Of a stretch of DNA of 64,000 bases, positions 8,229-15,656 are shown piece by piece. A program made the translations under genes and the position numbers. The notes under the pieces were generated by a model. The model saw nothing but the letters and a program-made list of their open reading frames with translations, made no database searches and was not told the origin of the DNA. Each line of letters opens with the position of its first letter. Within the stretch, counting starts at the first letter, position 1. Origin of the DNA: Chitinophaga nivalis (GTDB taxonomy: Bacteria; Bacteroidota; Bacteroidia; Chitinophagales; Chitinophagaceae). Location: NCBI RefSeq assembly GCF_025989125.1, contig NZ_JAPDNR010000001.1:496001-560000 (forward strand), in the 5' to 3' direction.

Positions 8229-9605
8229 ATGCATCAAACAGCATCTACTTTTCTGGAAGAGAGTGAAAAGAAAGCAGCTGATCTAGGTCACCGCCAGACT
8301 ATAAATTTTAATATAGGGAAATACAATACAGCTGTAAAAGCCGGTAAACAACAGTTTACTGACCTTCCCATCGCACGTGAACGGGCCAAAAACATTAAGT
8401 GGAGAGCCATCGAACACCTGGACAATCACCTGGAAGAATTTGAACAGAACTTCATGCAACGTGGCGGAAAAGTGATCTGGGCAGAAACCACAGAACAGGT
8501 ACAACAGGAAATTCTCGCCATCTGTAAAGCCAAACAGTGCAAAAGCATTGTGAAAAGTAAGTCCATGGCTACCGAGGAAGTACACCTCAACTCCTTCCTG
8601 GCAGACAATGGCATCGAATGCGTGGAAACAGACCTGGGTGAATATATTCAACAACTGGATGGCGAACCTCCCTACCACATCGTTACACCGGCGATGCATA
8701 AAAGCAAGGAAGACGTAGCCCGTTTGTTTGCGGAAAAACTGGGTACCGACCCTACCCTCACGCCCGAACAACTCACTCTGGTAGCCCGTGAGAAATTACG
8801 GCACAAATACCTGGAAGCAGAAATCGGCATCACAGGCGCTAATTTTATTATTGCAGATACCGGATCGGTAGCTGTCAGCGAAAATGAAGGCAATGCCCGG
8901 CTGACCACTGCTTTTCCCAAAACACATATTGTACTGGTAGGCATTGAAAAAGTATTGCCTTCTATCAGCGATCTGGCTTTATTCTGGCCCTTGCTGGCTA
9001 CCTATGGTACCGGCCAGCATATCACGGCCTATAACTCTGTTTTCAGCGGCCCGCGCCAGGAAGGAGAAGTAGACGGACCAGAAGAAATGTATGTGATCCT
9101 GATGGACAACGGCAGAACCAACATCCTCCAGGATACAACGGCCCGCGAAAGCCTTTACTGCATCCGTTGCGGCTCCTGCCTCAATGCATGCCCGGTATAT
9201 AAAAACATTGGCGGACATAGTTACGCCACTACCTATAGCGGTCCTATCGGATCGGTGATTACACCGCATTTAAAAGGCATGGAGTCTTATATGCACCTCA
9301 GTTTTGCCTCTTCTTTATGCGGCAACTGTACGGAAGTATGTCCTGTGCGGATTAACCTGCATGAATTACTGCTCCATAACCGGCAGAAAGCTGTGGAAGA
9401 AAACCATACTTCCGGCAGTGAAAAACTGGCCTGGTTTGCCTGGAAACAAGGCTGTGGTAACCGCAGGCTGATGAACATGGCCAGCGGCAAAATGAAAAAT
9501 TTCCTGTTACGTCGTTTCTTTGCGAAGAGTTGGGGAGATAACCGGGAGCTGCCTGTTTTTGCAGCCAAATCATTCAATCAGCAATGGAAAGAGAGAAAGC
9601 GCTAA
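8229..9605 (+). CDS. lutB: LutB-like L-lactate utilisation iron-sulfur protein
   Basis: This protein of about 458 residues joins an N-terminal LUD domain (about 60-290, containing GANFIIADTGSVAVSENEGN) to a ferredoxin-type domain with CIRCGSCLNACPVY (about 311-324) and CGNCTEVCPV (about 364-373). Such proteins form the LutABC complex that oxidises L-lactate to pyruvate and passes electrons to quinones. LutA and LutC are not next to it: the neighbours are a DUF3109 gene and a convergent anti-sigma/TonB gene. The ATG at 8229 is preferred over the TTG two codons upstream. Its stop lies only 3 bp from the stop of the convergent gene, with no visible terminator. Confidence 0.87.
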   Translation: MHQTASTFLEESEKKAADLGHRQTINFNIGKYNTAVKAGKQQFTDLPIARERAKNIKWRAIEHLDNHLEEFEQNFMQRGGKVIWAETTEQVQQEILAICKAKQCKSIVKSKSMATEEVHLNSFLADNGIECVETDLGEYIQQLDGEPPYHIVTPAMHKSKEDVARLFAEKLGTDPTLTPEQLTLVAREKLRHKYLEAEIGITGANFIIADTGSVAVSENEGNARLTTAFPKTHIVLVGIEKVLPSISDLALFWPLLATYGTGQHITAYNSVFSGPRQEGEVDGPEEMYVILMDNGRTNILQDTTARESLYCIRCGSCLNACPVYKNIGGHSYATTYSGPIGSVITPHLKGMESYMHLSFASSLCGNCTEVCPVRINLHELLLHNRQKAVEENHTSGSEKLAWFAWKQGCGNRRLMNMASGKMKNFLLRRFFAKSWGDNRELPVFAAKSFNQQWKERKR

Positions 9606-9608
9606 GCT

Positions 9609-10706
9609 TTATTCTCCCTTTTTCCGGAACGGAACCACTACTTCCACGGTAGCCGCTTTACCACCGGCTGCCGGTTGCCATTTCGGCCCTTCTTTTATTA
9701 CCCGGATGGCTGCTGCATCACAGGCAGGGTGTATACTTTTCAATACCTTAAACTGCTGTAAAGTGCTGTCGGGCATCACGGTAAAGGATACACGCACGGT
9801 ACCTTCAAAATGATTCTCCGGGTTGATCGTATGCTCCTGCAGATAACGCTCAAAAGCCGGGAAACCACCTACAGGCGCCGGCAGGATATCTTTATACAGA
9901 CTATCGTTATACATACTTCCTGCTACCCCATACCGCTGAGCATTGCGCTGAACGTTGGCTTTGCTGGCTAACACCGATGGCGGTGAAACCTCCTGCACAG
10001 GGTATTCCCCTTTTTTCAAGACTGCTTTTTTCTCTGCCATCGCCGGCTGATCTGCCGTTACAGTAGCTAATTCCTGCGTGGGCTGCACCCGGTCTGCTGT
10101 CATATCAGTTGCTGGTGCGGCCTGTTTCAAAGGAGGAACCGGTGCTGCCATCGGCGCCATGGCTCGGGCAACCGGTGCATCTGCGGAGGTAAAGGCAGGT
10201 GAAGGTTCACTGGCCGCAGGGGCCGGAACCGGAACCGGGCGGGATTTTGCTGTAACCGGTGGCTGGTCAGATGAGGTAATAGCTATGGCGGCGGGTTGCG
10301 GCACACTATCCATCACTGCGGAAGCCTGAGGTATTTCTTTGACAAATGAATCCTGCGTGGTTCGCTGTGCAATAGGCGCAATATGTTGCTGCTCATGATA
10401 CAAAAACCATCCGCCCGTAAATAACAGCAGTAAGATAGCGGCGGCAGCGGCCCAGCGGGTATACAGCGGGCGCACCCTGGTTTGCTGCGGCGCAATACGC
10501 GCGGCCAGCCGTTGGGATAATTCCTCCTGCTGCGCCTGTTGATCCGGTGCGTGCAGGGCATACCCTTCCAGCGCATCCGCTAAAAACGGATCGTCCAGAG
10601 CCCGGCGTTCCAGGTCATGCATCGCTTTATCGTCCAGCTCACCAGCCAGGTACTGGCGGATGAGTTGGGCCATTTCAGCCTGTGTTATATGTCGGTTGTC
10701 AGACAT
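9609..10706 (-). CDS. Anti-sigma-like membrane protein with C-terminal TonB domain
   Basis: The 365-residue protein starts with an acidic helical region (residues 1-75) like those of anti-sigma factors, ending in a patch rich in Gln and Arg. A transmembrane segment lies at about 84-100 (WAAAAAILLLLFTGGWFLY). A long Ala/Pro-rich linker follows (about 120-250), then a TonB_C-type domain at about 280-365 with FEGTVRVSFTVMPDSTLQQF and a conserved Cys. The gene overlaps the sigma-factor gene by 8 bp, so the two are translationally coupled. The likely role is to hold the sigma factor at the membrane and to contact an outer-membrane or periplasmic partner. It is named as an energy transducer in many Bacteroidota, yet no ExbB/ExbD is near. 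Confidence 0.75.
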   Translation of the reverse strand: MSDNRHITQAEMAQLIRQYLAGELDDKAMHDLERRALDDPFLADALEGYALHAPDQQAQQEELSQRLAARIAPQQTRVRPLYTRWAAAAAILLLLFTGGWFLYHEQQHIAPIAQRTTQDSFVKEIPQASAVMDSVPQPAAIAITSSDQPPVTAKSRPVPVPAPAASEPSPAFTSADAPVARAMAPMAAPVPPLKQAAPATDMTADRVQPTQELATVTADQPAMAEKKAVLKKGEYPVQEVSPPSVLASKANVQRNAQRYGVAGSMYNDSLYKDILPAPVGGFPAFERYLQEHTINPENHFEGTVRVSFTVMPDSTLQQFKVLKSIHPACDAAAIRVIKEGPKWQPAAGGKAATVEVVVPFRKKGE

Positions 10707-11277
10707 GTTGTTGCTCCATACATATTTTAAGGTTACGCTTTCCGTTCTGGATATAGCTTTTCACCTTATTCATTTCATATCCGGTAATAACGCATACTTC
10801 CCGGTAGCTTTTCTCCTGTAAATAAAACAGGTTTACACTACGTTTCTGTTCTTCCGGTAAGGTTTCCAGGCATTTTTCCATGCTCTGAAGGTTGTCTTCC
10901 AGTGTTATTCCGTTGTCATGATGCATGATTTCTCCGTTTTCCACAATGGGATGATCATCGATCGAAACCTGCCTGGATTCTTTATTTTTCATAGCCCGCA
11001 GCTTCATCAGACAATGATTGCGGGACAACACATGCAGCCAGCTTTTGAAATTCTGGACCTCATGTGCTTTCAGTTTGCTGATCAGCTCTTCAAAGATCTG
11101 CATGACAGCATCTTTGCTGGCATCTTCATCAAAATATTGCAAACAAACCCCATATACCAGGTTCATATAACGCTGGTAGAGGGCAGCCAGAAAATCCAGT
11201 TTGCCGGTAGCTTTATACTGCCGGATCAAATCTGCATCATCTGCATCCTGCATAATATTTTGATGAATGAATGACAA
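10699..11277 (-). CDS. ECF-like RNA polymerase sigma factor
   Basis: The 192-residue protein has sigma region 2 at about 20-90 (LAALYQRYMNLVYGVCLQYF, then the SWLHVLSRNHC helix) and region 4 at about 130-190 (LPEEQKRSVNLFYLQEKSYREV with the helix-turn-helix ITGYEMNKVKSYIQNGKRNLK). It recruits RNA polymerase to a dedicated set of promoters. It is first in a two-gene operon with the anti-sigma/TonB-like gene, overlapping by 8 bp. A Bacteroidota group with two extra residues between regions is likely; the exact ECF class is not assignable by eye. Confidence 0.88.
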   Translation of the reverse strand: MSFIHQNIMQDADDADLIRQYKATGKLDFLAALYQRYMNLVYGVCLQYFDEDASKDAVMQIFEELISKLKAHEVQNFKSWLHVLSRNHCLMKLRAMKNKESRQVSIDDHPIVENGEIMHHDNGITLEDNLQSMEKCLETLPEEQKRSVNLFYLQEKSYREVCVITGYEMNKVKSYIQNGKRNLKICMEQQHV

Positions 11278-11350
11278 GCTGTTAGCTATTAATAATCGGT
11301 TTTAGTAAAACAACCGGACAATACTATTAATTTTTTCTGAATATTATCGC

Positions 11351-11386
11351 AAAAAAGAAGCACCGCGGTGACGGTGCTTCTTTTTT
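11351..11386 (-). terminator. Terminator of purH
   Basis: A 15-bp perfect stem (11351-11365 with 11372-11386) with a 6-nt loop. On the minus strand it ends in six T residues and lies 22 bp after the purH stop. The left arm is A-rich, so it could also work in the plus direction, but no plus-strand gene ends here. Confidence 0.85.
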
Positions 11387-11408
11387 GTATAGCTGATGCG
11401 ATTATTTA

Positions 11409-12923
11409 TTAGTGTCTGAAATGACGCATGCCGGTCATTACCATCACCATATCGTGCTGTTTGCAGAACTCTACTGAGTCATTGTCACGTACGGAACCAC
11501 CTGGCTGAATCACGGCGTTGATACCTTGTTCGTGCGCAATACGTACACAGTCATCAAACGGGAAGAATGCATCGGATGCCATTACCGACCCTTTCAGGTC
11601 GAAGCTGAACTGTCCGGCTTTTTCAATCGCATGACGCAGGGCATCGATACGGGAAGTTTGTCCGCAGCCTTTACCTACCAGTTGCTGATCTTTCACCAGT
11701 GCAATGGCATTTGATTTCAGGTGTTTGCACACAATGTTGGCAAATTCCAGGTCGGCTTTCTGTGCGGCAGTAGCAGCATGTGCGCCTACTTCATTCCACT
11801 CTTTGTAGTTACCGTTATCATTATCCTGCAGCAGTACACCGTTCAGTACATTCTTGAACATGTATTTGCTCTTTACCGGCTGTTTTTGTTCCAGCAGGAT
11901 ACGGTTCTTTTTAGCCTGTAATATGGTGAGGGCTTCCGGCTCAAAACCAGGAGCAATCAGTATTTCGAAGAATATTTCGCTGATGGATGCAGCGGTTACT
12001 GCGTCAATGATTTTGTTGGTCACCAGTACTCCACCGAATGCACTTTCCTTATCACCGGCCAAAGCAGCGTCCCAGGCTTCTTTCAGGGTAGCGCGGGAAG
12101 CAATACCACATACGTTGGTATGTTTGATCACGGCAAAAGTAGTAGCTTCAAATTCCTGGATCAGCTGACAGGCAGCGTCTACATCCACCAGGTTGTTGAA
12201 AGAAAGTTCCTTACCATGTAATTTATTGAAAACTTCTGTCAGGTTACCGTAGAAAACACCACGCTGGTGCGGGTTTTCGCCATAACGGTTTACCTGTCCT
12301 TCCGGAACAGACAACTGGAAATTAGCGCCAGGTTCGTTATTCAGGAAGTATTGAGAAATGGCTACATCATAGTGTGCACATACCTCAAATGCTTTTGCAG
12401 CAAAGCTTCTGCGATCCTGCAGGGAAGTAGCTCCGTTATTTTCTGTCAACACTTTTTCCAGGTCGGCATACTGATCTTTGGAAGCCACAATCACTACATC
12501 TTTGAAGTTTTTGCCGGCTGCACGGATCAGGGAAACACCGCCTATGTCAATTTTTTCAATGATGGCCTGTTCTTCGCTGGTGGTTTTTACGGTTTCCTCA
12601 AACGGATAGAGATCTACGATCACCAGGTCTATTTCAGGAATTTCGTAGTTTTTCAGCTGTTCCAGGTCCTGCGGATTTTCGCGGCGGGCCAGGATACCAC
12701 CAAATACTTTAGGGTGCAGGGTTTTCACACGGCCACCTAAAATAGAAGGATAAGCTGTCAGGTCTTCAACTGCCACGCAGGCAACACCCAGCTCCTCAAT
12801 AAATTTTTGTGTACCACCGGTAGAATAGATGGTAACACCTTGTTCACCTAACTTTTTAACAATGTTCTCCAGGTTATCTTTATAGAAAACGGAGATCAGC
12901 GCTGATTTAATTTGCTTTTGCAT
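11409..12923 (-). CDS. purH: Bifunctional AICAR formyltransferase / IMP cyclohydrolase
   Basis: The 504-residue enzyme performs the last two steps of de novo IMP synthesis. The N-terminal MGS-like cyclohydrolase domain (about 1-120) has IYSTGGTQKFIEE and GRVKTLHPKVFGGILARR. The C-terminal transformylase domain has RYGENPHQRG, and ends with CVRIAHEQGINAVIQPGGS, DSVEFCKQHDMVMVMTGMRHFRH. The C-terminal FRH is typical of PurH. It is transcribed alone, from a -7 box at 12984-12991 to the terminator at 11351-11386. Confidence 0.97.
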   Translation of the reverse strand: MQKQIKSALISVFYKDNLENIVKKLGEQGVTIYSTGGTQKFIEELGVACVAVEDLTAYPSILGGRVKTLHPKVFGGILARRENPQDLEQLKNYEIPEIDLVIVDLYPFEETVKTTSEEQAIIEKIDIGGVSLIRAAGKNFKDVVIVASKDQYADLEKVLTENNGATSLQDRRSFAAKAFEVCAHYDVAISQYFLNNEPGANFQLSVPEGQVNRYGENPHQRGVFYGNLTEVFNKLHGKELSFNNLVDVDAACQLIQEFEATTFAVIKHTNVCGIASRATLKEAWDAALAGDKESAFGGVLVTNKIIDAVTAASISEIFFEILIAPGFEPEALTILQAKKNRILLEQKQPVKSKYMFKNVLNGVLLQDNDNGNYKEWNEVGAHAATAAQKADLEFANIVCKHLKSNAIALVKDQQLVGKGCGQTSRIDALRHAIEKAGQFSFDLKGSVMASDAFFPFDDCVRIAHEQGINAVIQPGGSVRDNDSVEFCKQHDMVMVMTGMRHFRH

Positions 12924-12983
12924 GGATGGAAAACATTAGAAATTAATAACATAGGCTCCCTGACCGGGGACCGAAAAGAAGCG

Positions 12984-12991
12984 CAAAGTTA
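12984..12991 (-). promoter_or_regulatory. -7 box of the purH promoter
   Basis: On the minus strand the box is TAACTTTG, giving a leader of about 55 nt to the ATG at 12923. The leader contains a GC-rich stretch around 12957-12973 that can form a short stem; no PRPP or purine riboswitch was recognised. Confidence 0.6.
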
Positions 12992-13086
12992 ATACGTAAC
13001 ATTCATTTTTCCATTGCCGATTCCTGACGAGGCCATCAGATACCGGATCAGGCATTATAAATACTTGTGACTGAGAAGATTATTAC

Positions 13087-15183
13087 TTACAGCTCCCTGA
13101 TAAAAGCCCCTTCTTCCCCGATCACATAAAATAGCTGGTGCAGCTCCCGGCATTCCTTTTTCCACTGCTGTAAGCGATAATGACTGTTGGAGGCCGCGAA
13201 AATAATCAGCCGGCAATCGTAATGCGCCTGCAGCTGCGGAATCTGCACCCGCGGATTGTGGGCTAACAGCAGGTAATCGGCTACAAATTTTTTATGGGGT
13301 AGCTGCCGGGGTAAAGCACTGTCGATCATCACCAGCTGCCGGTTACCCAAACGCACATACCGCCCATATTGCGTGCAGCCGGGTATTTGCGCAGGTGATA
13401 CGCGCCGGGTATTTCTGGCAGCTTGCAGTTGAGCGGCAACCGGCGACCGCCAGATGCTGTCATCACCTATAAATTGTACCTGCCGGCCATTCATATAATC
13501 AATAGCCGTATAGGCGCCAACGTTATAGATGACCAATTTACGCTGCCTGTTGCATGCTATTATCTCCACGGCATGCAGCGCGATGCAGCCGGCAATACCC
13601 GCTAAAAACAGCCACCAGCCTGGCTGCCATTTTACCATTATCCACAACGCCAGGCCACCCATCAGCACATACATACTCACCACCTGATAGTTGTTCAGCT
13701 GAATAGCAGGGATAGCAGCGCCGGGTAATTTACCCAGCCACTCCACACAGGTATTCATCAGCAGAATCAGGTATTTGATGCCCCATCCCAACCAGGCTGC
13801 CGGTGCAGCCATGGGAGCGATGAACAACAGGATTGCTGCCGCGTAAATAATCAGGGTGGATAAGGGTACTGCTATCAGATTGGCCGGCAGAAAATAAACC
13901 GGAAACTGATGAAAATAATAAAGGCTGATGGGAGTCGTTAATAACTGCGCAGCCAATGATAAAGCCACCATCTGCCAGCATACATCCAACCATTTTTGCC
14001 GGCAGGATAATAGTTCGTATATGGGTGTATAAAACAACAGTATACTCAGCACCGCCAGATAGGAAAGCTGAAAACCCGCATCCATAGCCAGACTTGGGTC
14101 ATAACATAATAGCACAAACGCAGATGCTGCCAACGTATTGTAAATACAGGTATATCGTTGCAACACAAAACGACCGATCGTAATGCCGGTAAACATAACG
14201 GCAGAACGTAGTACAGAAGCGGAAGCACCGGTTAACAAGGCAAATCCCCAAAGGAAACTCAATACAATAACTGCTTTCAGGCTATCCGCCCACCTCGCAG
14301 CCGGCAACCATTGCAACAGCCATAACAGTGAACCATACAGGAGTGCCAGGTGCATACCGGAGATGGCAATTACATGCACGATACCGGTGTTGCTGTAGCT
14401 TTGTACAATTTCTTTCTCCAGATCGCGGCGGTAACCAATCAGCAAAGCTTCTGCCATACCTGCTTCCGGACCGCTGCCGATATATTTTTTCAGGTTATCC
14501 AGGCAATACCTGCGCAGGTGTATGATAGCGCGCATAATGGGATTTCCTCGCTGCTGCAACAATTTGCGATATTCGCCCGGCCGCAGGTAGAGCTGATGAT
14601 AGCATTGCTGCAAAGCGCAATAGCGCCGGTAATCGAATGCACCCGGATTACCATTGCTCCGGATGGGCGTTACCTGATTCTTCACCAGTATTTCATCTCC
14701 GTACCGGAGCATATTGCTACTGCTGTCTTTCCTGACAAACAAACGGATATTCCCTTTCGCCGGCCACCAATGTCCGCCAGACCCAATAGCAGTAACAACG
14801 CCCGTGGCTTTAAATGAGCGGGGATCTTCTTCCGGCGGTGTTGTTACCCGTAATACCAGTAAAGTACTGTCTGTAGTCATGGTGGCAAAAAAGCCTTGCT
14901 GGTATCGTATATCTGCCTGATGCACCAACCAGCAGCCGGCGGCAGCTATAGCAACGCATAACAATATGCCCGGTACCAGGGCAATGGCAAAGCGCCGGTG
15001 CACCGGCAACAGGCGAAACAGCAACCACCCGGTCGCCGGAAATACCAGCAACAGCCATATACACGCCGGGGAAAAAGAAAAATAGTATTGTGCCGTAATT
15101 CCGGCTAAAAGAGGTGTTACCAAACGCAGGAAAGGCACCCGTTTCCAATAGGTGGTTTCCGGCAGGGATGATTCAAACTGCAT
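13087..15183 (-). CDS. comEC: ComEC/Rec2-type DNA-uptake channel protein
   Basis: The 698-residue polytopic membrane protein has N-terminal hydrophobic segments (about 20-90), a soluble OB-like domain (about 100-220), then the competence domain with IGYRRDLEKEIVQSYSNTGIVHVIAISGMHLAL, which is the signature of ComEC. Many membrane helices follow to about residue 545. The C-terminal region (about 555-698) is short and lacks the metallo-beta-lactamase HxHxDH motif found in full-length ComEC, although it keeps fragments such as VIYNVGAYTAIDYM. This shorter form is usual in Bacteroidota. It conducts single-stranded DNA across the inner membrane in natural transformation. It stands alone here. Confidence 0.9.
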   Translation of the reverse strand: MQFESSLPETTYWKRVPFLRLVTPLLAGITAQYYFSFSPACIWLLLVFPATGWLLFRLLPVHRRFAIALVPGILLCVAIAAAGCWLVHQADIRYQQGFFATMTTDSTLLVLRVTTPPEEDPRSFKATGVVTAIGSGGHWWPAKGNIRLFVRKDSSSNMLRYGDEILVKNQVTPIRSNGNPGAFDYRRYCALQQCYHQLYLRPGEYRKLLQQRGNPIMRAIIHLRRYCLDNLKKYIGSGPEAGMAEALLIGYRRDLEKEIVQSYSNTGIVHVIAISGMHLALLYGSLLWLLQWLPAARWADSLKAVIVLSFLWGFALLTGASASVLRSAVMFTGITIGRFVLQRYTCIYNTLAASAFVLLCYDPSLAMDAGFQLSYLAVLSILLFYTPIYELLSCRQKWLDVCWQMVALSLAAQLLTTPISLYYFHQFPVYFLPANLIAVPLSTLIIYAAAILLFIAPMAAPAAWLGWGIKYLILLMNTCVEWLGKLPGAAIPAIQLNNYQVVSMYVLMGGLALWIMVKWQPGWWLFLAGIAGCIALHAVEIIACNRQRKLVIYNVGAYTAIDYMNGRQVQFIGDDSIWRSPVAAQLQAARNTRRVSPAQIPGCTQYGRYVRLGNRQLVMIDSALPRQLPHKKFVADYLLLAHNPRVQIPQLQAHYDCRLIIFAASNSHYRLQQWKKECRELHQLFYVIGEEGAFIREL

Positions 15184-15536
15184 GGCGGGTTAACATTTAT
15201 GCTTGCTAAACAATGTGCTAAAATAGTCACTGCCAACAGTATAAGTGTTTAAATCATGTTAAGGAAAGGTGCTTTTTTACATATAATATGAATATATTAT
15301 ATCATGAAAACTTTCATTTTTTTACGCTACAAAACTCATGTGTTCGTTAACATTCGTTTCTCTTAAGTATATAATAATCAATACATATAATATTATAATT
15401 AATTGCATCTGTTATTGATTAGTTAACATCTCTTTTAAATATAATATTATTTGTAAAATGCATTACCGGTCACGCTATTTGTATCGAACAAGATTCAATA
15501 GTCGTGTCTTTAATGGTTATTTTGAGGGAAAAGAAG

Positions 15537-15558
15537 GAGCCTGATTTTTATCAGGCTC
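15537..15558. terminator. Stem-loop of 9 bp with T-rich flanks
   Basis: A perfect 9-bp stem (15537-15545 with 15550-15558) closes a 4-nt loop. It is followed on the plus strand by TGTTTATTTA and on the minus strand by CTTCTTTTCC. As carB reads towards it on the minus strand, it may be a second, backup terminator. Confidence 0.5.
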
Positions 15559-15603
15559 TGTTTATTTATACTACTTTCTTCCGGGGCTTCATCAAAAAGA
15601 AAA

Positions 15604-15629
15604 ACCCCTCCAACATAAGCCGGAAGGGT
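15604..15629 (-). terminator. Terminator of carB
   Basis: Eight base pairs with one G-U pair (15604-15611 with 15622-15629), followed on the minus strand by TTTTCTTTTTG. It lies 28 bp after the carB stop at 15657. Confidence 0.7.
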
Positions 15630-15656
15630 CTCTTTTTAAATTATTGTACGAAGTCA

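Larger units (their letters stand above)
15184..15656. other. AT-rich gap between comEC and carB
   Basis: These 473 bases contain no supported gene. They are very AT-rich, with repeated TATAATAT-like runs at 15285-15455. The right end holds two stem-loops (15537-15558 and 15604-15629), and the left end should carry the comEC promoter. Confidence 0.5.

Noticed and set aside
8283..8771. 162-codon minus-strand frame within lutB
   Set aside because: It is fully inside a gene with strong Fe-S motifs and has no domain of its own.
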